Shown one piece after another: positions 1 through 5,201 of a stretch of DNA of 8,117 nucleotides. The notes under the pieces are model-generated. The model ran no database searches, had not been told where the DNA came from, and saw only the letters and a program-made list of their open reading frames with translations. The position numbers and the translations under genes are program-made. Source of the stretch: Candidatus Acidiferrum typicum (GTDB taxonomy: Bacteria; Acidobacteriota; Terriglobia; Acidiferrales; UBA7541); NCBI GenBank assembly GCA_025463105.1, contig JAOAPW010000011.1, positions 1 through 8,117 of the forward strand, written 5' to 3'. How positions within the stretch are numbered: position 1 is the stretch's first letter; the number at the start of each line of letters is the position of its first letter.

Positions 1-270
1 GGCCATCATCGCTACGAAGTCATGGTCGACATCACCGGTGGGCTTCACGGACATGTCATTCATCATTTTCGTCATGGCGGCGTCGTTCTCCTTGAGGAAC
101 GCGGCTTCCGCAGCGCTGGGCCGTCGCGAGAGGTCCTGGGCCGAAGCTAGAGACGCCGAACCGATGGCGAACCCCACGGCTGTGACCACGGCGGCTGCAA
201 CAAGCGAAGTGATTGATTCTTTTCTGCTTTTCAAAATCTGGGCGTTTGGAACTAGCCATGTGAATCTCAT
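1..270 (-). CDS. DUF305 domain protein, N-terminal part (cut by window edge)
   Basis: The first 90 codons are visible; the C-terminus lies outside the window. The start ATG at 268-270 is preceded by a strong Shine-Dalgarno AAGGAG (276-281) at good spacing. The N-terminus has basic residues (KSRK), then a hydrophobic stretch (about residues 22-43, LVAAAVVTAVGFAIG) ending in ASAQ, which reads as a signal peptide with cleavage near residue 45. The mature part contains AAFLKENDAAMTKMM and then PTGDVDHDFVAMM, the typical opening of DUF305 proteins, in which the next residues usually form a His-rich PHHQGAI motif (here off the edge). DUF305 proteins are secreted or periplasmic four-helix proteins; some members, such as cyanobacterial CopM, bind copper. 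A copper role here is inference, although it fits the bufferin operon nearby. The gene is transcribed outward from the window. Confidence 0.85.
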   Translation of the reverse strand, partial: MRFTWLVPNAQILKSRKESITSLVAAAVVTAVGFAIGSASLASAQDLSRRPSAAEAAFLKENDAAMTKMMNDMSVKPTGDVDHDFVAMMA

Positions 271-602
271 TGTTTCTCCTTCCAAAATGGCGCTGATGCT
301 GATGCCTCTGCGCTGTAATTCCTCCTTGGGTCGTCGTCCTGCTCCTTTCAGCTCGGCGATCTAGCCGGACTCCAACGGATATGGCAGATAAGGAACCAAA
401 GTGCCGTGTTGTGCGCGAAACCGGCTCCGCACGCGGCTTTCCAATCAGCCCCAGGTACGTTAGCGGCGTATTTTCATCGCCATGAGTCAACTGGGTGGCT
501 GGTGTAGGTCTTATGAACTCAGATTAAGCGTCCTGCGGTTGACACAATGTCGGCATTTCGACTGGCGTAGTTGTTCCAAATCGTTAAAGGGAGGCATTCA
601 AA
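271..602. other. Divergent intergenic region
   Basis: This 332-bp gap lies between the minus-strand DUF305 gene and the plus-strand fragment at 603. It must hold the DUF305 promoter, but I could not find a convincing -35/-10 pair. TTGACA at 539-544 points toward the fragment but has no fitting -10 hexamer at 16-18 bp. The frames open here show no family resemblance. Two extra purine-rich Shine-Dalgarno-like stretches on the minus strand (around 320-350) have no start codon behind them. Confidence 0.5.
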
Positions 603-821
603 ATGAACCGAGCAAGACAAGCGGAGGCTGACGACTTAGACCAGAAGATAATCTTCACGTTCAGCGGTCCAGTGGAGATTCCTGGCAAAGTGTTACTGGC
701 AGGAACCTACGTATTCAAACTGGCAGATACGCTAGGGGACCGAGAGGTCGTTCAGGTCTTTCGCCTTATTTTTCCTAGCTCGGGAGACTGCCAAGCCCGG
801 TTCATAGGAACCACCCGGTAG
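603..821 (+). pseudogene. Truncated acidobacterial small secreted protein fragment
   Basis: A 72-codon plus-strand ORF with an excellent Shine-Dalgarno (AAAGGGAGG, 586-594, 8 nt before ATG). Residues 13-53 (DQKIIFTFSGPVEIPGKVL, then LAGTYVFKLAD and EVVQVF) match a small secreted protein common in Acidobacteriota, in which a signal peptide precedes this block and about 80-100 further residues follow VQ(I/V)F. Both are missing: residues 1-10 are hydrophilic (MNRARQAEAD) with no signal peptide, and after F53 (about position 761) the sequence becomes unrelated and soon stops. I read it as an internal fragment that has recently acquired or kept a ribosome-binding site, interrupted at about 762 next to the recombinase remnant. 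The family has no function known to me. It could be translated as a short peptide, but the expected protein is not made. Confidence 0.6.
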
Positions 822-879
822 ATTCAGCTGTTGCCGCCGAGGTACGGACGAAATCGGCCCCATCCGGAGGCTAACAACG

Positions 880-1839
880 CTAATCCGCTGTTGCGGTGCT
901 TGTGATCGCCAGGGCGATGTCTTCTTGCGCTTCAAGCTTGGCGGCGTCGATTGATTGGGAATACAGGTCAAGCGTGGTTGTTACTTTGGCGTGGCGCAGA
1001 AGGCCCTGAATCGTCTTCACGTCTGTTCCCCGATTCACCAGGAATGTTGCAAGCGAATGGCGGAAGTTATGGAAGCCGAATCGTTGACCCTTCGCAAGCT
1101 GGATTCCGACCTCAATGGCTGCGGGACGAATCTTGGCTGCCGTCATCATGCTGGCACTCAACGGCGTTTTGCCTTTCAGTTTTGTTGATGGAAAAATCCA
1201 GTCCTCTTGTTTTGCGTAGAGCGTCTGCTGATGCCAGCCGCGAAGCGCATCGGCCAAAAGCTCGCCCAGTGGAACTGGAGCGGCTGAGCCATCTGTCTTC
1301 AAATGATCAACCACATCGTTGCCCACCCAGATCCGTTGAAGGTGAATCATCTGGCGCTTATAGTCCAAATCACCCCACTTCAAGCCGAGTGCCTCGCTGA
1401 TTCGCAATCCCGTTACAGCAACAAGAAACACAAGCAACCGATGCGGGTCCTCTAGTTCCATCATGATGCTGAAGGCCTGCTCCGGACTGACGATGACGGC
1501 TTTGTAGTTGGACTTTGAAGATTGCGTCACGAAAGCCACGGGATTTCCGTCGCCCGTCATTGGCAGAATGCGGGACTTCTGCGCCCGCCGATAAACAACA
1601 TTCATTATCCTGCGAATTTTCTCCCGCGTAGGATTGGCGAGCGCGAGGGCAGCGAGCCATTCCTCGATAGCGTCCGGTTCGATGTCCAATGCGAAGATGT
1701 CGCCCCAGCGCGGAAGCAGATAATGGTCCAGAATGTGAGCCGTAATCGGCTGAGTCGTGATGCCATTTGAGTTTCCACGAATTTCAGAAAGTATTGATTT
1801 CGCTTTGTATGTCGCGAACGGGCACGCCGAGAAGGGCAA
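880..1839 (-). CDS. Tyrosine recombinase/integrase, N-terminally truncated
   Basis: Phage-integrase-family (tyrosine) recombinase, which cuts and rejoins DNA at attachment sites through a covalent tyrosine intermediate. Numbered from the TTG at 1839, the core-binding domain is about residues 31-95 (HILDHYLLPRWGD, then EEWLAALALANPTREKIR) and the catalytic domain about 115-300. The full catalytic set is visible: R146 in TGLRISEAL, K181 in HLKTDGS, H257 and R260 in FHNFRHS, H283 in LLRHAK, and nucleophile Y293 in LDLYSQS. Related acidobacterial integrases are roughly 380-420 residues and have an N-terminal arm-binding region; here that part is absent and the frame runs without a stop into a transposase tail upstream. 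The TTG has no Shine-Dalgarno, so this start is only nominal and expression is doubtful. The catalytic part is undamaged, so decay is either recent or confined to the 5' end. Confidence 0.8.
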   Translation of the reverse strand: MPFSACPFATYKAKSILSEIRGNSNGITTQPITAHILDHYLLPRWGDIFALDIEPDAIEEWLAALALANPTREKIRRIMNVVYRRAQKSRILPMTGDGNPVAFVTQSSKSNYKAVIVSPEQAFSIMMELEDPHRLLVFLVAVTGLRISEALGLKWGDLDYKRQMIHLQRIWVGNDVVDHLKTDGSAAPVPLGELLADALRGWHQQTLYAKQEDWIFPSTKLKGKTPLSASMMTAAKIRPAAIEVGIQLAKGQRFGFHNFRHSLATFLVNRGTDVKTIQGLLRHAKVTTTLDLYSQSIDAAKLEAQEDIALAITSTATAD

Positions 1840-2100
1840 GCAGAGTTGCAGTGGTGAACGAGGGGCGAGTCGCTCGATGATTTGCCACGGAGTTTGATTT
1901 TCTTTGTGCGAGTTAGGACGAGCCAGGTTGAAGTAGAGCTGATAGGTCTGCGCCTTGGCGAGGAATTCACCGCGGCTGGTGAAGGTTTCCAGATCGAAGA
2001 ACTCATCTTCGACCAGGCGGTGAACGGTTTCGACATCGCTTTGATGGGTGTGTTTCTCAATGTACCCCCGGAGTAGCGCGCCGAGAGCAGCGTTAATTCG
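1831..2100 (-). pseudogene. IS481-like transposase, C-terminal remnant
   Basis: Too lacking in start codons to appear as an ordinary ORF, this minus-strand frame is open from codon 2115 (after a TGA at 2116-2118) and contains HQSDVETVHRLVEDEFFDLE, then FLAKAQTYQLYFNLARPNS, then KENQTPWQIIERLAP and LQLC. This is the C-terminal part of a DDE (rve-core) transposase of the IS481 type: the catalytic Glu region (SDVETVHRLVEDEF, final E of the DDE triad in that neighbourhood) and the conserved RPN...K...TPW tail. The helix-turn-helix and first two catalytic Asp residues are missing. The transposase stop codon is also missing: the frame continues into the tyrosine recombinase at about 1831. There is no ATG, GTG or TTG in frame upstream of 1839, so it cannot be translated normally. 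Assignment to IS481 rather than another rve family is from memory of the motif. Confidence 0.75.
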
Positions 2101-2104
2101 ACGA

Positions 2105-2572
2105 TTAATTTCGCTTCAAAAAATACCGGTCGATCAGATGATCGACCGACAGTGCGCCTGGCCCTCGTGTGAGGAGGAATAGCAGAATCGAACCCCACAC
2201 CAAATGATCGGTCCAGGCTAGTGGATAAACGAATAGCTCAATAACCGCAATCTCTCCAAGCAACGGCAGGGTCGCAATGCGCGTTGCCAGACCGAGGAAT
2301 AACAGCACCGGAAAGATGATCTCGACGTACGTTGACAGATGAGCCGCCAGAGCGGGGTCGAGGAGCGGTACCTTGTACTCGCTTTGGAACAGCGCGACTG
2401 TAGACTCCGGAGAATTGAACTTGAGAAGCCCCGCCTTGAAGTACACCGAACCCACACCAATTCGCATCGCTAGCTGGATGATCGATAGAGGAAAACGGCC
2501 CAGCCACCCCTGCACAGAGATGAACCAGAAGCGTAGACCCGATGGCGCGGCAATGTGATCTCCCGTGCCCAT
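2105..2572 (-). CDS. DoxX-family membrane protein of the bufferin operon
   Basis: A 155-residue integral membrane protein of the DoxX family, the usual fourth gene of bufferin clusters. I chose ATG 2572 because GGGGGAG lies just upstream and the start then falls 10 bp after the bufC stop; a longer frame back to 2662 would run deep into bufC. Four hydrophobic segments are visible: about residues 28-48 (IIQLAMRIGVGSVYFKAG), 78-95 (AHLSTYVEIIFPVLLFLGL), 98-118 (RIATLPLLGEIAVIELFVYP) and 122-136 (DHLVWGSILLFLL). The RIGVGSVYFKAGLLKF block at the first helix is typical of the family. DoxX proteins in this setting are thought to take part in electron transfer or redox chemistry at the membrane; the precise role is unproven. 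The C-terminus (DHLIDRYFLKRN) looks natural, and transposase debris begins almost at once after the stop, so no terminator is seen. Confidence 0.85.
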   Translation of the reverse strand: MGTGDHIAAPSGLRFWFISVQGWLGRFPLSIIQLAMRIGVGSVYFKAGLLKFNSPESTVALFQSEYKVPLLDPALAAHLSTYVEIIFPVLLFLGLATRIATLPLLGEIAVIELFVYPLAWTDHLVWGSILLFLLTRGPGALSVDHLIDRYFLKRN

Positions 2573-2582
2573 GACTCCCCCT

Positions 2583-3353
2583 TCAAATTGAGGATGTGGC
2601 CGCGATGACGAGGCCGTCGGCAGCGAGCCGAACGAGTGCCCGGCCAGGATCAAAATCTTCATTCAAGTCGAGTGCGCACTGGGCGGCATCGCCGACGGAT
2701 TGACCGTCGAGGATGGCCTCACGAAAGCGGAACGAATCTGCATCGAGGCGGTTGATCTCGAACTCTCCTCGTGCCCCGCGAATCTCTATCCAAACGGCCG
2801 CGGGCTCGAATGTCAGGCGATCGGGGGCCGCATCTGTCAAGTAGAGTTTCATCAGGTCGTCTATTGGCCATGACGCCTGAATGTAACGCACCCCTTCCTG
2901 CAGGGTGAGCCTCGCGTCAATTAGCCCTTGGCCATCGATAGTTGAAAAGCAGTCTGGCAACAGCGGCTGCCGGTCAACAGCGACCGAGACCTGGCCGATG
3001 CGCCATTCGAGCTCAGCGAAATCACGCACATATGGCGCCCGGTCCGCCGACGGACATATCGAGAGAAACTGCGGAAACCGCTCACCGTATTCAGCGATGC
3101 ATGGAGCCTCGGGTGGGTGCTCGTACACAAAACGCTGGGCGGCTTCGGTGATGAAGCGCGTTCCGATCAACCATGCCGTCGCTGGAAACTTGCCCAAAAG
3201 GGCCGTGACGAGGCTGCTCTCGTAATTTCGGTGATGGATGGCAAAACGTTTTTCCGCATCTCGTCCACCGACGAGCAACGGTGCGACATCAGATGCGTCG
3301 CCGGTGACGACGGCCCAACGCAGCACCCGCTGGGTATCAGCGAGCGACGGCAC
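2583..3353 (-). CDS. bufC: BufC: MNIO partner protein (DUF2063 / HvfC-BufC N-terminal domain)
   Basis: A 256-residue soluble protein. GTG 3353 is the chosen start: AGAGG lies 7 nt upstream, and it overlaps the end of bufB by 17 bp, which suggests translational coupling. Residues about 1-118 form the DUF2063 (HvfC/BufC N-terminal) domain, with the landmarks FAIHHRNYESSLV (38-50), LLGKFPATAWLIG (52-64), FVYEHPPEAPCIAEYGERFPQFL (75-97) and VRDFAELEW (109-117). The C-terminal half is less conserved and ends in a region rich in beta-type segments. Proteins of this family bind the precursor peptide and present it to the MNIO enzyme, acting like the substrate-recognition subunit of the RiPP synthase. 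The position between the MNIO gene and the DoxX gene is the usual order in bufferin clusters. There are no frameshifts, and the length is normal for the family. Confidence 0.88.
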   Translation of the reverse strand: MPSLADTQRVLRWAVVTGDASDVAPLLVGGRDAEKRFAIHHRNYESSLVTALLGKFPATAWLIGTRFITEAAQRFVYEHPPEAPCIAEYGERFPQFLSICPSADRAPYVRDFAELEWRIGQVSVAVDRQPLLPDCFSTIDGQGLIDARLTLQEGVRYIQASWPIDDLMKLYLTDAAPDRLTFEPAAVWIEIRGARGEFEINRLDADSFRFREAILDGQSVGDAAQCALDLNEDFDPGRALVRLAADGLVIAATSSI

Positions 3354-4224
3354 GGTGCACCTCTGGACCTATAGTTTTCGCCGCGATCACATCGGCCCGG
3401 GCGGCCTCGCCCATTAGTGTCGCGAGCGGCGGGATATCGTTGTCCCATTCGATCAACGTCGGCTTCGGTCCGAAGCGACGAATGGCGTAGGCGTAAAGGT
3501 TCCAAGCAGCTTCGGCCACAACGGTTGCATGCGTGTCGATCAAAAGCTCTTGGCCCGGATTCGCCTCGTCTTCCTCCGGAGTAAAGCCTCCCAGATGCAG
3601 CTCGCCGATCGCATCGGCCGGTAGGCCGTCGATATACTCGTAGGCGTTGTAGCCCATATTGTGCGCGCTGAGATGCACGTTGCTAACGTCGCACAACAAC
3701 TGACAGCCGCTACGGCGCACGAGCTCGGCCAGAAATTCGACTTCGCTCATCGTTGACGCGCCGAAGCCAACATAGCTCGATGGGTTCTCCACCAAGTACG
3801 GTCGCCCGAACGCCTCTTGGACTTCGGCAATATGTGATGCAAGTAACCGCAGTGTTTCTTCGTCGTAAGGCAAGGGCAATAGATCGTTGAGATATTCGCC
3901 GATATGTGTGGACCAGGCGAGGTGCCCAGACACAAGGACCGGGTCGATTAGATCGATCAGAGTACGAACGCGTCTCACATGGGAACGGTCGAGTCCACTT
4001 GCACTGCCGATCGAAACACCGACCGTATGAACGGAGATGGGATAGAACTGGGACAGCTCAATCAGGAGTTCGGCGGCATGCGGGTTCGCCAGAAAGTTCT
4101 CAGGGTGGATTTCCAGCCATCCGGCGGAGGGTCGGGTGGCCGCCACCTCCGCGATATGCGGAAGTCTGAGACCGATGCCGGTTCTGTCTACTATACGGCG
4201 ATTCGATGTCATAGTCGTGGCCAC
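3337..4224 (-). CDS. bufB: BufB: MNIO (DUF692) cysteine-modifying iron enzyme
   Basis: Multinuclear non-heme iron-dependent oxidative enzyme with a TIM-barrel fold, expected to oxidise cysteines of BufA to 5-thiooxazole groups. The DUF692 metal-ligand pattern is complete in the 295-residue frame: EIHPENF (38-44), SVHTVGVSIGS (64-74, H66), SGHLAW (99-104, H101), LVENPSSY (144-151, E146), LLCDVSNVHLSAHN (176-189, D179/H184/H188), GELHLGGF (207-214, H210), LIDTHA (228-233, D230/H232) and IEWDND (258-263, E259). Two starts compete: GTG 4224 with AGGGG 5 nt upstream, which I use, and ATG 4212 (MTSNRR), which lies four codons inside; homology does not decide between them. It lies 23 bp after bufA and overlaps bufC, so the three should be co-expressed. 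Identity as an MNIO is firm; the thiooxazole product is inferred from characterised bufferin systems. Confidence 0.92.
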   Translation of the reverse strand: MATTMTSNRRIVDRTGIGLRLPHIAEVAATRPSAGWLEIHPENFLANPHAAELLIELSQFYPISVHTVGVSIGSASGLDRSHVRRVRTLIDLIDPVLVSGHLAWSTHIGEYLNDLLPLPYDEETLRLLASHIAEVQEAFGRPYLVENPSSYVGFGASTMSEVEFLAELVRRSGCQLLCDVSNVHLSAHNMGYNAYEYIDGLPADAIGELHLGGFTPEEDEANPGQELLIDTHATVVAEAAWNLYAYAIRRFGPKPTLIEWDNDIPPLATLMGEAARADVIAAKTIGPEVHRAVAR

Positions 4225-4247
4225 CCTAGCCCCTAACGCGAATGGTT

Positions 4248-4517
4248 TTATTTCGGCGTCAAGCTGCCGCCGACGATGCGCTCGCAGTAGCCCTGAGGCA
4301 CATAAATCCAGGACTTTGGATCAGCGTTCCGTTTCGACGTGCCGCCGCACGAGTTGTTGCCAGTCGAGGCGCAGTCATTCTTCCCGGCCTTGGCAATCCC
4401 GTAACACTTTTCCGCCGTATAACTCGTAGGAGCGGGAACGGGTTTCTGCGGAGCAGGAATGGCGGGAGCCGCGAAAGCGGCGGCCAGCGCCGATGCAATC
4501 AGAACACGCTTGTTCAT
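4248..4517 (-). CDS. bufA: BufA: bufferin precursor peptide (DUF2282)
   Basis: An 89-residue RiPP precursor of the DUF2282/bufferin-1 type. The start ATG 4515-4517 follows a near-consensus AAAGGAGG 5 nt upstream; an upstream extension of the frame to 4628 would pass through the Shine-Dalgarno and is rejected. Residues 1-22 form a Sec-type signal peptide (MNKR, then alanine-rich LIASALAAAFAAP, ending PAIPA). A Pro-rich linker (23-32, PQKPVPAPTS) leads to the conserved domain with four cysteines: C38 (EKCYGIAKAG), C49 (KNDCAS), C57 (NNSCGGTSK) and C78 (YCERIVGGSL). Characterised bufferins keep a long signal-bearing precursor that is modified in the cytoplasm, exported and not extensively trimmed; the modified cysteines bind copper and protect the cell. 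All four family cysteines are present, so the peptide should be functional. It heads the operon, with bufB 23 bp downstream. Confidence 0.92.
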   Translation of the reverse strand: MNKRVLIASALAAAFAAPAIPAPQKPVPAPTSYTAEKCYGIAKAGKNDCASTGNNSCGGTSKRNADPKSWIYVPQGYCERIVGGSLTPK

Positions 4518-4522
4518 GTATC

Positions 4523-4561
4523 CTCCTTTTTCAGGCTTTATTTGTGGGCCGAGCATAAAGC
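4523..4561 (-). promoter_or_regulatory. Hairpin abutting the bufA Shine-Dalgarno
   Basis: On the bufA mRNA strand a perfect 7-bp inverted repeat, GCTTTAT (4555-4561) and ATAAAGC (4535-4541), closes a 13-nt GC-rich loop and ends about 5 nt before the AAAGGAGG Shine-Dalgarno (4523-4530). Just upstream is a second small hairpin with stem GGACG/CGTCC around 4564-4576. Such structures can set mRNA stability or the access of ribosomes to the most highly expressed gene of an operon. No known riboswitch is recognised; any regulatory role is inference. Confidence 0.4.
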
Positions 4562-4601
4562 GCCGGACGCGACGTCCTTGCCAAGGCCCATTACTTCCAA
4601 G

Positions 4602-4625
4602 TTCGCACGGATAAACAGAGATTAC
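4602..4625 (-). promoter_or_regulatory. Candidate ECF-sigma-type promoter of the buf operon
   Basis: On the minus strand GTAATC (4620-4625) is followed after 14 nt by CGAA (4602-4605). Copper-responsive bufferin operons in Caulobacter are driven by an ECF sigma factor that uses a GTAAC-like -35 and a CGAA -10. The match is one base off and the spacer is slightly short, so this is only a lead. It would give a leader of about 75-80 nt that includes the hairpin before bufA. No convincing sigma-70 pair was found in the same stretch. Confidence 0.22.
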
Positions 4626-4635
4626 CAATACTCTG

Positions 4636-4660
4636 GTTCATGTATCCTGCATTCTCCTTT
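4636..4660 (-). repeat. Partial duplicate of the bufA ribosome-binding/start region
   Basis: GTTCATGTATCCT occurs at 4512-4524 (over the bufA start) and again at 4636-4648, 124 bp upstream. On the mRNA strand both copies carry AAAGGAG followed by GATACATGAAC; the upstream copy has 7 extra bases (AATGCAG) between the two parts. The upstream copy opens a 16-codon frame (4641 down to stop at 4591; MNQSIGNLCLSVRTWK). This could be a leader peptide, or the worn 5' end of a former second bufferin-like gene. The resemblance to the bufA product ends after the first two residues. Confidence 0.45.
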
Positions 4661-4747
4661 CTTTACAGATTCCAGATTCTGCTTCCTGGCCGAGTGCATC
4701 ACTGGGGCTAGCTCATCACTCGGACAGAACCTTCTCAAGTCGTGTAT

Positions 4748-4891
4748 GGCCCCGAGTTCGATTCGTGCAACGTCCTTCATCCGAATCGCAGAACCGTCCG
4801 GGTTCTCGCGAATCACGATATTGGCAAAATCTTCTTCCGTGACCAGGCGCCCCTGGGCGCGCATCGTGTAGGTAAAGTCCTGCCCGCTCGG
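4748..4891 (-). pseudogene. RND efflux pump (inner-membrane subunit), internal remnant
   Basis: About 48 codons encode PSGQDFTYTMRAQGRLV, EEDFANIVIRENPDGSAIR and MKDVARIELGA, a close match to the periplasmic porter region of AcrB/HAE1-type RND pumps (about residues 210-265 of a protein of roughly 1,050 residues). Nothing before or after matches: the frame upstream belongs to the adaptor remnant in another frame, and homology ends after LGA at about 4748. The transmembrane segments and all proton-relay residues are missing, so this is a non-functional scrap left by large deletions. The surrounding open frame (4622-4948) is incidental. Confidence 0.75.
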
Positions 4892-4913
4892 AGCGGGTTC
4901 GGCGCCTACATGC

Positions 4914-5114
4914 CGTGGTTCCAATCCACTCGGAATAGACAGGAACATCTGTGTGAACCGGTTTCGCTACTTCCACTTCGGTCAGCGGGGTCTTCGCTTT
5001 ATGTGCGCACCCAACCGAACCCACAACGATTGCGCAGGCGGCGACGATCTCAAGCCGACCCAGTATTCGGAGGCGGCGATTAGCCAACGCCAGATATGGA
5101 TTCTGAAAAAGCAT
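4914..5114 (-). pseudogene. RND periplasmic adaptor (MFP), 5' remnant
   Basis: The ATG at 5114 opens a frame with a hydrophobic N-terminal segment (LEIVAACAIVVGSVGCAHKAK, about residues 21-41), perhaps a lipoprotein signal with the Cys at residue 37 although the lipobox is imperfect. This leads to EVEVAKPVHTDVPVYSEWIG, the conserved start of HAE1-type membrane fusion proteins (AcrA/MexA class). Homology stops at about 4914 after WIGTT. The normal continuation of roughly 300 residues (barrel-sandwich, beta-barrel) is missing; instead the DNA jumps within about 25 bp to an internal part of the pump gene in another frame. That order (adaptor, then pump) is the normal operon order, so one deletion of around 1.5-2 kb explains the junction. 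No Shine-Dalgarno is evident. Confidence 0.7.
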
Positions 5115-5201
5115 GTTTCGCGCCTTGCCAGCGTGATCTGGTGGTCGGTTGGCTCACGAACGTCCTTCGATCCGAATTCAGCCCGAACTACGCAAACAGT
5201 T

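Noticed and set aside
539..567. TTGACA as a sigma-70 -35 box for the fragment at 603
   Set aside because: The hexamer at the correct distance (CTGGCG) is not a credible -10.
1882..2076. Plus-strand 64-codon frame over the transposase remnant
   Set aside because: The minus-strand frame here has clear transposase motifs; the plus frame is its mirror shadow.
2573..2662. N-terminal extension of the DoxX frame to 2662
   Set aside because: It overlaps the bufC coding end by 80 bp, has no family resemblance, and a good ribosome-binding site precedes ATG 2572.
4518..4628. N-terminal extension of the bufA frame to 4628
   Set aside because: It would pass through the leader hairpin and Shine-Dalgarno and bury the clear signal peptide that starts at 4517.
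5160..5178. Short stretch resembling 4770-4788 (ACGTCCTTC with ATCCGAAT), possibly another pump-gene scrap
   Set aside because: The match is under 20 bases with an inserted base, and neighbouring codons in that frame do not resemble RND pumps; it is probably chance.
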